Origin: Nematostella vectensis
Lineage: Eukaryota; Cnidaria; Anthozoa; Actiniaria; Edwardsiidae
Direction: 5' to 3'
NCBI RefSeq assembly: GCF_932526225.1
Contig: NC_064034.1
Span: 9,735,387 to 9,799,386, forward strand
Length of the DNA stretch: 64,000 bases
Made by a program: the position numbers and the translations under genes. This document shows, in pieces, positions 36,018 through 48,000 of this stretch. A model generated the notes under the pieces. It saw nothing but the letters and a program-made list of their open reading frames with translations. It did not search any database and had not been told where the DNA came from. The stretch's first letter is position 1; the number at the start of each line of letters is the position of its first letter.

Positions 36018-39000
36018 ATGCCTCTTTCAACTTCGGAGAGCTACGTTTGGGCCAGCGAGTCCTTGAGAGATATAACTGAGGTTAGTACATCTTAATAAAC
36101 TCCCAATACCTATATACGGATACTCGGCTAACGGCTCGTTAATGGAAGTTTCTCAGCGTAGGCAAATACGAGGCCAACCGGTGAGATTCCTTCGAGATTG
36201 TTTACATTACTCGGCGAGTGAATCCCTCGAAATTCTCTCTTTATTATTCACATAATTTCCCTATGGTTCAAAGCCTTGTATTACATTATGCCATCACTAA
36301 TAGCCTTGCAGTTTGTTTGTGCGGGTTTGTAGTCCGTAATGGCGCATACTTTGCCTAACACTCCGTACATTTATCGCTCTGCTACGGTAGTGCTCGGAGT
36401 TCTGAAATCTGTTTCCTAATCAACGCTCAAGCCAGCTATCTATATCCGCGCTTGGCCTGCGGAATCTGCATTCTATCTGGGAGGTCGTGTATTATAAAGC
36501 CCTTCAATATTTCATCTTTGCTTGTCAGACTACCGATAGAGAAGGTGGTACATTGCAGGCGGTATTGACGCTTGCTACAAGTAATCATTCACGCTCGAGA
36601 CCCCTCGTACAGACATCACACCTCGTTCTCCTAATCGCTTCTGCGTAACCATCTTATGTGGTTTCCTCAGAACTCGTGTAACCGCCACGGGCTTTTAGAA
36701 AGAAGGGGGAGACAGAGATAGACAGGGCTCGAGTTTCAGTTCGAAATAAAAAATGCTTGCTGGAATGTTGGCTTTGAGGTTATGTTCATTGTACAGAGTC
36801 AAATGTCCTATGTTACAATTTAATTTAGACCCCATGTTAAACGTGTCGTAATGGAGTTTTATATCTCAAAATGTGATCTTCATGTACCGGCCGTCGTGGC
36901 TCGTATTTGCTATAGCGGAACCCAATACTTTGTAACGCTGTTTACAAATGCCACTGGCTTACGTTCAGGCGAATGTTCCTTCTTATTAAACGATGTTCTC
37001 TCTGGGCATGAATTGTAAATGGTTTGCACGGGTCATCATTTCAAGTGCATGTTATATTACCTCGCCCTTTCCTGTATTTAAACACTAGAGAAATGCGATT
37101 TGAAAATTGTACAGCAACAAGCATGCACTTTATTGGTGGTCCACACGTGTTCGGTTGTTGTTTGAGCAAATGGTGCTATTTAGCTTCCAAGTTAGGACAA
37201 ACACGAGTCCATAAAGATTAGTACTAACTAAATATGTACCAAGGCACTATCTTCATTTAGTGAAGACTTTCCCAGATGACGTTGTCTTATTTGTGTTAAA
37301 ATAACCATCAACAGGATCTCCAGCACGCGTCTATTTTCGTCGGAATGTTGTTCTGAGGTTCTCTAGCACCATTTAAAATTTACTTACTCAAATTTTGCGG
37401 CGCGTTGCGTTTCCGCGCGCAACAAACCCTTTTAACATTTGTATTTACGACTATTAAATGTATGTTTTCTTTCTCGTGTTCCCAGGGTCGCGCCAAAGGG
37501 AATCGTTTAGCACTAGTTGTTCGCGCTCGCGTCCAACTTCTCCTCTTCACTATAGGCTGTAATGCTCAGAAGCACTGCGGAAAAGTCGTGTTGTTGGGAA
37601 TCGTTGCGATGTGCGTGTGTGGGATAGGCCTGGACCGCATTCAGATGGAGACAAATGCCGAAAAACTCTGGGTTGAAGGTGAGTGATCTTCGAAACCCGG
37701 GACTCCATTTGCTTCCAGTCTCCGTTTGTTTTCTCGGGAAATAAAAGTCACCAGCGGTGTTTGTGTTTGGCACTCGGAGAGCCTTAGTAGGTGTTATTCT
37801 TTGGGTAGGATTTCATCTAGACGTGCCGCCATAAATCGCCTCATATCATCGACCGTGGATAATGCTTACTGTAAAAGCAAACTTAGTCTTAATGCAATTC
37901 CTTAAGACTTAAGTGAAATCACAGCTTTGTATTTTGAGTACTTTTAAGCAAATTTTAGAATCAGAGTTCTCTGTTTGGACCTAGTGCAAAGCTCGTAGTT
38001 CAAAACGCTTGCGTTTCTGCTTCGTCGACGTCGGTCATCTCGTTTCGTGTTTCGGTAAATTCACCAGATTAGAGATATAAATGTTTCGCTAACTGAAGAT
38101 CATTTGTCTCCTCGCGCGATAAAAACATTCTCTAATTGAATTTGAACGATTGACAATAAGTTATTTTAGCAATTTCGTCTTTTTGAAACAATGTTAAAAA
38201 TCCGTATCATTCGTTTGTTTTTAACTGGTAATAATTCGCATTATGATTTCTCGGCGTACATGTTATTCTGGGTTAGGATTTCCTGATTACAAAGACTAAA
38301 AGCAAGTACTGTTTTCACAAATACATTTTCACTGCAAGACATCTCGTCCTCCCGAGATTACTATTTCACAACTACTACGAGCTTGACTTTTCAAATAAAA
38401 CCTTAATGTGCTTTTACACTTTAGATTTCTTGCCCGATTAAAATCACCATTACGAACAGTATTCTGCGATACATGGCGCCGAAAAAAGTTGTTTGGGATT
38501 TGGTTATCGTGCCATCAATTTGTTAATATACTTTTAGCGGGGCTACTCAAAGAGAACTAGATCAAAGGTCCTTCAGTCCAAATGGGCAAAATCGATACAC
38601 CATCAATGTTTGCCTGTCTCTTTGCTATCTCTGCTCTAAACAATTACGAGTTTAATTAACACTATGCAGCTAATGGCTTTAGACTATGCACATATAATGT
38701 TCCATTTCAAATTATTGCTACTTGACAGATTTTTGTTATTTGAGTAATTACTAGCCAAGTTAGTATTTGTTATTGGCTTTAATTATACTTGCAAGATTTT
38801 CTTTTCTTTTAGCTCTGAAATAGGAATAGACATTTTCAAATTTTTCATCCGTGTTTTGTTTTTACAGAAGGCTTATAATAAATTCCTACTTATTTTTTTT
38901 AATTCAAAAATATGCAGTTTGGGATACATTAAAAGTGTCAAGGGGGATGACCCTAGCCTTTATTGAATCTGATATGCAGGCATAGGAAGACCTAAGGATT

Positions 39001-42000
39001 GTGTTACTAGTTGTATGCAGTCAGTAAAACCATACCCTTCATCTTTTTCTGGCTATAGATCAGTGCTGACTGTCCCTCCCCTTATCAGAGCAATCCATTT
39101 AGGGAATACCTAGTCTAAGTGCTCAGTCCATTTGAAAGGTTTTTTTCCCACCCAATGCCTTTCAGTTCTGCCCAAAATGTTAGATTCCAGTTTCCTTACC
39201 ATTATAGTATTAAGGTAGACCATTGTATGATAGTTTGATCCTGCAAATTGGTTGTTCCCTTTAGTTCAGCATTCATGTATTGTCTGCGGCACCATCTGAT
39301 GTTTGTAGCTACAGGGAATAATCACCTTTACAGGCACATGTTGACACTCATTGTACCCTGATTAATTGCCAGTGTTTCATTTTAACATGAAGTTCAAAGT
39401 TCAGGAAATCTCTAGAACACTTTACATTACACATAACTCATGCTTTACAGTTTAATTTTCTAAGTACATTATTTGTTAGGAGTTAAATTCATTAATGCTC
39501 TTTTTTCAATCTCCGGTGGAATTGTGTCACATCAAAGTGTTTCAACATAAAACAAGTTAAAAACAAAACTGTTACATCAAGAGTAGTTATTTTTCAATAG
39601 TTAACATCATTTCATCTCTCTATGCATTTTTGCTTTCTTAATTTTTCGGCCTTTGAGGATTATAAGCAATTGTAATATTATTTGTGTGAAGGGATGCATG
39701 TAGAAATGTATACATTAGACTCTGGAAACTCTGCTATTCTTAGCAGCCTGTTAGGGAAGGCAGAGGTTAGGGTGAAATAATGTGTATTTTCAATGTGTGC
39801 CCATATCTCCTTTCTTTTTAACAGCTGGTGGCAGACTAGAAGAGGAACTAGCCTACACCAAAGGTGCCTTGGGGGAGGGGTTTGGAGCATCACAGGAGCT
39901 GATAATCCAAACCCCTAACATTGAAGGGACTAATATCCTTACTCCAAATGCACTGTTACTTCACCTAGAGGCTGTACGGAAAGCCACTAAAGTCACAGTT
40001 ACTATTGACAACAAGTAAGTTGTTACTTGGTATTTGTCAGATTTTACAGACACCATTCTTTTAGGTGCAGAAATGAGTTATGTCACAAGTCCTCCTTTCA
40101 ATGATGCCAACATGCAATCAATCAAATTAGCAGACTTGAATGTTGGGGTTGACATGGGAACACCTCGGCCCATCAGCGGCCAAACAGTTATATTTTTTTA
40201 CTGATTTGTCGAATTTTTCCAAACCTGCACAACCCCTCACCGAAAATCTATCACATTTTTGCACTAGGTAGATTGCTACCCTTCTAGTCCCTGTTTAAAC
40301 CAGTGAACTAGGTCTAAAAATAACAAAATGTAGTGTATCTCCTCAATACTACTCTAACTATACTGTCTTATTGTTTAGGAAATGGACTCTTAAAGAACTC
40401 TGCTATGCACCCAATCTTCCTGAGATAGAAAACAAAGCACTAAGACCAGTAAGCATTGAATTCTTTTATACCTTACTCCATCTCTCTGTACTTAACTTTT
40501 TTCATATAAAACCTTCTCTACAGAATAAAGAATGACTTAAACCTGTTTGCTGTCACCTCACCGACATACACGTATCTAGAGGGAATGGTGACTGCTTATT
40601 TTTTAATAAGTTTGGTGTAAAAGAACATAAGCAAATATATGGAAATCAAGATTACCCATAGTCTATCCCTTTTATTGAAATCTCTACTGCAGCCTTCTCT
40701 CCCCTCAGCTCGGCACATTGCCACCTTTCACTATGGAAACCAAATATTTTAACTCCATCAAATCAACCAATACATGTATTTAATAGTCTACAACAGGATT
40801 GCTATGACATGTTCTGATAGCATGGTTTTCATGTGATCATAGATATTTGATCTGCTGGTTCCTTGCGCCATCATTTCACCATTGGACTGCTTCTGGGAAG
40901 GTGCAAAGATTCATGGTCCAGAAAAGAACATTTCTTTCACGTAAGTTGTTACACTAGCAAAGGCTAAACTTTATAATGGTGGGCAATATTTCTTTGACAT
41001 TTATATTTTTATTGTAGGCCTGAGAAGAAGCTTCTAAAGTGGACAACTTTGAATCCGATTGGCTTGCTAGACTTGCTAAAAATTGGCCTGGACATTTTCC
41101 ATAACAGAGAATATGAGACAATTCGTACCATGTTTAAAGAGGTCAGTCTTTGCTTAACTATTTTATCTATAGCCCTGCATCACAGGCGTGCACCCAAGAT
41201 TTGCCGAGAGGGGTGCACTGTCATAGGTATCATATGGAAAGAGGATGGAACATATTTCACAATTCTTTAATTGGAAGTGACCCAATTTTTGCAGCCAACA
41301 GAAGGGGGGGGGGGGGGGTTGCGTGTGTCCTAACCACCCATCTGGTTAAGCACCTATATATGTCCAGACAATAGTGCATAATATGTGCATAATGTCATGT
41401 TGTCTATCTGTAATATTACTTCAGGCTGGAATTACGAGCGGGTACACAGAAAAGCCATGCCTCAATCCAAATGACCGAGAGTGTCCGCGAACAGCTCCTA
41501 ACTATAGATCAAAAGAGGTATAGTAGATGACTGCATTATTGCTGTCAATGAAAGGAATAGCCACTCATTATGCAGGATATGGTTGAAATAATAATACTCC
41601 TTATGGGGGACTTCCTTATTGTTCCCACGTTAGCTCAAGGGGAAGGGAAAGAACCCCAAGGAAAGAAATAAAAATGATACATGTTCAAAATCATGCAATT
41701 TATGTTGATTACCTTTCTTAGGCATTGGATATTGGTGCCTCCATAACAGATGGCTGCACTGGCTTTGCAGCCAAATACATGAAATGGCCTGAGGAGCTGA
41801 TTGCTGGTGGAGTGAAGAAGAATCGCTCTGGGACTATAAGAAGGTAAGGCTCTCCCCTTTTATGCAGATTTACAGCACTGCAGATAAAGAATCCTTGAAT
41901 GTTGGGTAATTTTGCCCCACCCCCATTCCGAAGACTTTCTGAGAACCCTTGCCTAGTTACCTGATACACAGGCAAGCCACCAGAACACTACATCGCTAAC

Positions 42001-45000
42001 CGAAGCATTCTAGAGTATTTAATCTTACCTAAGTACTATGTGTCTCCTTCCCAGTGCTGGGGCCCTTCAGAGTATCATTCTCCTGATGGGACCACAGAAC
42101 ATGCAGAGGTATTACCAGGACAATGATGGTCAAGATCTTAGTACTGAGAAAGCGACACAGATCTTAGAGGCGTGGCAACGACAGTTCTCCAAGGTATGCT
42201 GGAATTGTCCGCTAACGGTAAATGTGCATACTTTCTATGTACAAGGGTGATTTTATACAGCATTAGTTGATTGTCCATTGTGTTCAACATTCATTTTTTT
42301 TAATTTTGTGATTTTTTAGCATGCAATGTCAAATGAGTATCTTCCATAAAATCAGGACCGTAGCAGGAGGTGGGGCACTGGGGGCACTTGCCCCCCCCCC
42401 CCTCCCCCCAATATTTAAAGAAAAATTATAAGGAAATGACCAGTAGAAGCGTGGCTGTGCCCCCAAATATTTTCATAATGTTTCTGTATTGTGCCCCCTC
42501 CCCCCCCCCCCCCCCAATCATATGTGACCTGCTACGGCCCTGATAATTGATGTTTTCTTGGAAATCCTTCCAATATCTGTTTGGGTTAAAACATGATCAT
42601 GATACCTGTTTCCTGAAAGTAAGTAATTTCAGGTGTAATGCTTCTTTGATTTTGTGATGAAGGTGATGAATGCTGAGAGCAGTAGGGTCACGGATGAAGA
42701 CTCCACTGTCCTGGCCTTCACCTCTACTGCCTTCAATGACCTACTGAAGGATTTCTCCAAGTCAAGCACTGTGCAGCTAGCCATAGGCTATATTATAATG
42801 GTAAGTATAGCCAATTACAGACATACTTCAAGAAACAGGGACAACATAGAGCAAGCTAGGTTTGTGGCAAAAACTATATGTAATATTGCTATAATTATTA
42901 TTAACCTCTGCCATGACCCTCACTATAAAGATTATTCTCGCCATAAAGAGTTGTATCCTGATGTACAGGTACCTTTTTATCATCTTGTGTATGTTTTGTC
43001 TTGTTAGGTATTGTATGCTGGCTGGTCTTTGAAGCGGTGGACGAATGGGGTTCAGTCCCATGGGGGTCTGGGTGTGGCCGGGGTGATACTGGTCACCCTA
43101 TCTGTGGTGGCGGGAATGGGGTTATGCTCCTTTTGTGGGATTGCTTTTAATGCCGCCTCAACACAGGTAAGCCCTTTCAAACGTTGCACTGTTTGGTATC
43201 ATGTACCATGTATTATGTATACCTCTCTTGAAATCCATGCGTACTGCAGGTCTTGAGTCCACTTTTGATATCTCTCTTTTATTGTCTTTGCTCTGCTCTT
43301 TTGGTTTCTTAGTCATAATTCTGTTATTTCATGCTCTAGCATTTTACTTAGCCCCAAACAAAATATATTCTTGTGTAACACTCTTATGTATCTCTGCCTG
43401 CCTGCAATGTTAGTCCTTGTGTAACCCACATATTTTTCTCCCTACAGTGGTAGTTCTTGTGTAACACCCTTGTTTTTCTTGCCCAGGTCCTGCCCTTCCT
43501 GGCCCTAGGTCTTGGAGTGGACGACATGTTCCTGATAGCGCATACCTATGCTGCCATGAGCGATATCCACCCATCGGTGAGTAGATCTATTTTATATCAC
43601 ATCCTTTTGTTAGAAGTTTGAATATTTCATTTTGTTATCAGCTGTACAGACAAATTATCTGATGAAATTACTAAATAACTATTTTAAAACAAGGTTTTAA
43701 AGCTATACACCCATTTCAATAAAATTCATATAAAATATTGCAAAAGGAATCCCAAATCAGTGGCTGGAAATGGATGCTTTCTTACACCTGGTACTTCTTT
43801 GCTTGGATGACAAAATGGTGGCTGACCTTGCACGCTTGTTTTCATTCTAAGGACCAAGTTGGCTATGCCCTGGGTAGCGCTGGTGTCAGTGTTCTTCTGA
43901 CCTCGTTCAACAACATGGTGGCCTTCCTTATGGCTGCTATCATCCCCATCCCGGCACTGCGAGCCTTCTCTATACAGGTAGAACTATCTTTAACTCTCAG
44001 GTTACAAATTGCTAATACACACTTGCAAGCGATAGTTTTGAAAGAGGATGAAATTTTTGAGTTGGGATTTTGTGAAAAAGATGAATTCTCAAGTTAGGGG
44101 TTGGGTGGCTCGCATTCATGCAGGCTGTGTGCTCATTGTTTCTCCCGTTTTGCAGGCTGCTGTGATTGTAGTGTTCAATTACCTCGCGGTGACTATCGTC
44201 TTTCCCGCCATGATCGCCATTGACGTGAAGCGCAAACAGGACCAGCGATACGACCTCCTCTGCTGTTTCTCCAAGTAAGTACTCTCCAAAGATACACTAG
44301 CATCAAGTCATGGGGCCTCTTTCTCTGTTCGATCTCCCATGTTTCTCGCGTCTGTTTGGGTAATTTAGGGACATGTGAACAGCATGCAGCAAGGCTAATC
44401 AAAAACGCATTGCTTGTATGACTTAAGAGGGTTAAACACACGCATTGCTCGTGTGACTTGAGGGGGTTAAACGCACGCATTGCTCGTGTGACTTGAGGGG
44501 GTTAAACGCACGCATTGCTCGTGTGACTTGAGGGGGTTAAACACGCACCTTGCTCGTGTGACTAAAGGGGGTTAAACACACGCATTGCTTGTGTGACTTA
44601 AGGGGGTTAAATACACGCCTTGCTCGTGTGACTTTAGGGCGTTGAATACACGTCTTGCTCCTGTGACTAATGGGGGTTAAACACACGCATTGCTCGTGTG
44701 ACTTGAGGGGATTAAACACACACCTTGCTCGTGTGACTAAAGGGGGTTAAACACACGCATTGCCCGTGTGACTTGAGGGGGTTAAACACGCACCTTGCTC
44801 GTGTGACTAAAGGGGGTTAAACACACGCATTGATTGTGTGACTTAAGGGGGTTAAATACACGCCTTGCTCGTGTGACTTTAGGGCGTTGAATACACGTCT
44901 TGCTCCTGTGACTAATGGGGGTTAAACACACGCATTGCTCGTGTGACTTGAGGGGGTTAAACACACACCTTGCTCGTGTTACTAAAGGGGGTTAAACATA

Positions 45001-48000
45001 CACCTTGCTCGTGTGACTTGAGGGGGTTAAACACACGCATCGCTTGTGTGACTTGAGGGGGTTAAACACACGCATTGCTCGTGTGACTTGAGGGGGTTAA
45101 ACACACACCTTGCTCGTGTGACTAAAGGGGGTTAAACACACACCTTGCTCGTGTGACTTGAGGGGGTTAAACACGCGCATCGCTTGTGTGACTTGAGGGG
45201 GTTAAACACACGCATTGCTCGTGTGAATAAAGGGGGTTAAACACACGCATTGCTTGTGTGACTTAAGGGGGTTGAATACACGCCTTGCTCGTGTGACTTT
45301 AGGGCGTTGAATACACGTCTTGCTCGTGTGACTTAAGGGGGTTAAATTTAAGGACACACGCAAAAAAAATCTGTAAACCGTAATCCTTTATTCGAATGAT
45401 AATCGATTTTGTAAAGTATACCACCAGATGTGAAAAAGACCACTGATAGGCTTTTCGCTGTAGGACTGTCCCGCAAAGGATCTCGGTCACACCCGACCTA
45501 TCTACAGACACAGGCGTAGTCGTGCGTAGGTACAACAACTCGTGCAGCTCCCTCAGCTCTCAGAACTCCACAGCAGCTCAACCCCCGTATATAGGGGCCT
45601 CTCAGCTTCCTAGTATAGGGGCGGTGGTGACGGCTAATGGGACAATCTCCCTACCTGGGGCCGTCACTGTGCACGCCGCTGCCTTTGCCGAGCTAGGCCC
45701 CAAGACCGTTTACAACACGTTATTACCGCTATCGGTTTCTGAACTCAATAACCAGACAACCCAGAGCATGGTTATTACAGGCAACAACCGCGAGGGGCAA
45801 TTTACGCTAGGGGCCTACGGCGGCCGACGGAACTACGGCAATAATGCGCTCGAGTTTGAGCCTTCTAGAGACAATATCTCAGAGATTGATCTGGGTTCGG
45901 GTAATGACAGAGGGAAGAGACAGTCATCTGGAAACAAAGACGTTAACCAGAACTCTAGCACTACCGATGGCAAATCGAACAGCCGAGGATCGCCGAGTGG
46001 GTCTAGGGCGGCGTTTGAGAAGAAGTCGTCGAGATGCGAAAGGAAGCATGGAAGATGGCATTGGCTGAAGCATTTGTCGTTAGAGCACTTTGCTGATCAT
46101 TACTACGGGCCGTGCCTTCAGAAGAACTCAACCAAGGTAACTATAGTGGCAACAATAACGGCAAAACTAACGGGTGTATGCGATAGAAGATGTTGGTATT
46201 GTCAGTAGAGGCAGGCTAGGTGACTACGGCTAAACTGAGCTGAAAACGTGCGATGTTGGGTGCGGCTGTCTACGATGTGTCTTATGTGTTCATCAGATCC
46301 TTGTGCTGATTATTCTCTGACGGGTTTTGTGTGTTCTAGATCCTTGTGCTGTTCATGTTCGCCGCCATGTTTGGTGCAGGGGTCTATGGCTGTATGCTAG
46401 TCCGTGACGGCCTTGATCTGATGGACGTCGTACCCCGTAACACGACCGAGCACAAGTTTGTGGACGCCCAATCCAAATACTTCTCATACTACATTATGTA
46501 CGCCGTCACCAAGGAATATGACTATCCCAATGGACAGAAGCTCATGTACAAGTACCATGAGGCCTTTAGCCGGGTATGTACCTAACATCAGGACAGGTCA
46601 CGATAGCTAGTAACTGGAGCTCATGTCACGCCATGTTGTGTCACGAAAGCTAGTGAAGGGAGCTCATGTTACGCCATGTCATGTCACGATAGCTAGTGAC
46701 GGTAGTTCATATCACATCATGTCATGTCACGATAGCTAGTGACGGTAGTTCATATCACACCATGTTATGTCACGCCACGTCACACTTAGCTACTGATGGT
46801 TGTTCATGTCACACCTTGATATGTCACGCTGTGTTTTGTCAAATTAGTTTAAGTCTCTAAATCTCGTATCCTTGCCGGCAAGCGTTACCTAACTTGCCTA
46901 CTCAACTCGCTGTTTCTCTGTTTGTGCTTTTGACTAATTGGATGTTTTATCCTCAGGTGAGAAACATAATCAAGTCTCCAGATATCAAGACCCAGCCGTT
47001 CTGGTTGATTTATTTTCGCGATTGGTTAAAGGGTAAGTTCTTTACTAAAGACTGAAGAAAAAACTACGGTTGCGCGTTCAGTAATTTAGCGCATGTTGTT
47101 TAATTAGATACACAAGATTTTCTCAGCATTAATCTATTCTGATCTCGAATCCGCCGCATTTTCAGACATGCAGCAAGCATTTGACTCTGACTGGTCCACT
47201 GGATGTGTAACGTACGAGGGGTGGCGCGAGAACGCTAGTGATTATGGTATCCTCGGCTACAAGCTCCTCTCCCAGACCGGAAACCCGGACATGCCCATCA
47301 ACCGGACACAGGTGCGGTCCATCCGACTTGTGGATGAGTCTGGAATTATCCGACCAGCTAGCTTCTACAATTATCTAACTGCGTGGATGAATGTTGATAC
47401 TATGGGGTACACTGCTTCACAGGTAACCATGGAAATGTCACCTTATTTCTTAGGTTTGGACGTTTAACTTATTACTTATGCATCCTATTTTAGGCTTTTA
47501 TCAAACCGGAAGCCGTAAACTGGTACAACCTGCGTGACGTCCGGGAACAACATTCTATGCGCAGTAAGTACCCTTCCCCTTACTGCATACACCCTATATC
47601 CCGGCAAAAGGGAGACTTGTTTGTCGATCTACTCCATAACACTGAAATAAATCACGACGTTTTGTTGTCACTCCACAGTGGAAGCAGCGAAGCCGATTAC
47701 ATTCGCCCAACTGCCGTTTGACTTGTTTCATCTAAAAACAACAGAAGATATCGTCCAAACAATCAAGGTAGGTGAGGGCAGGAATGAAGAGGGTGAGAGG
47801 GGCGTGGCAAGGGGGTGCTTGTCCCTCATATGAATGAATGCAAATGATACACAACGTTATATTTTTCCTCAAAGTAAGCTTTGTACTGGACTGTTTTTAT
47901 TCAGGAATTACTTATTTACAAAAAGCAGTCATGCCTGACTCTTCCTGACGACCAATCAGTCACTTCGTCACATGACACACACAAAACTCAACTATTGTTA

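Noticed and set aside
44537-44964. Minus-strand open frames with FNPLKSHEQ repeats
   Set aside because: They come from the 35-bp minisatellite in a Patched intron and have no independent gene context.
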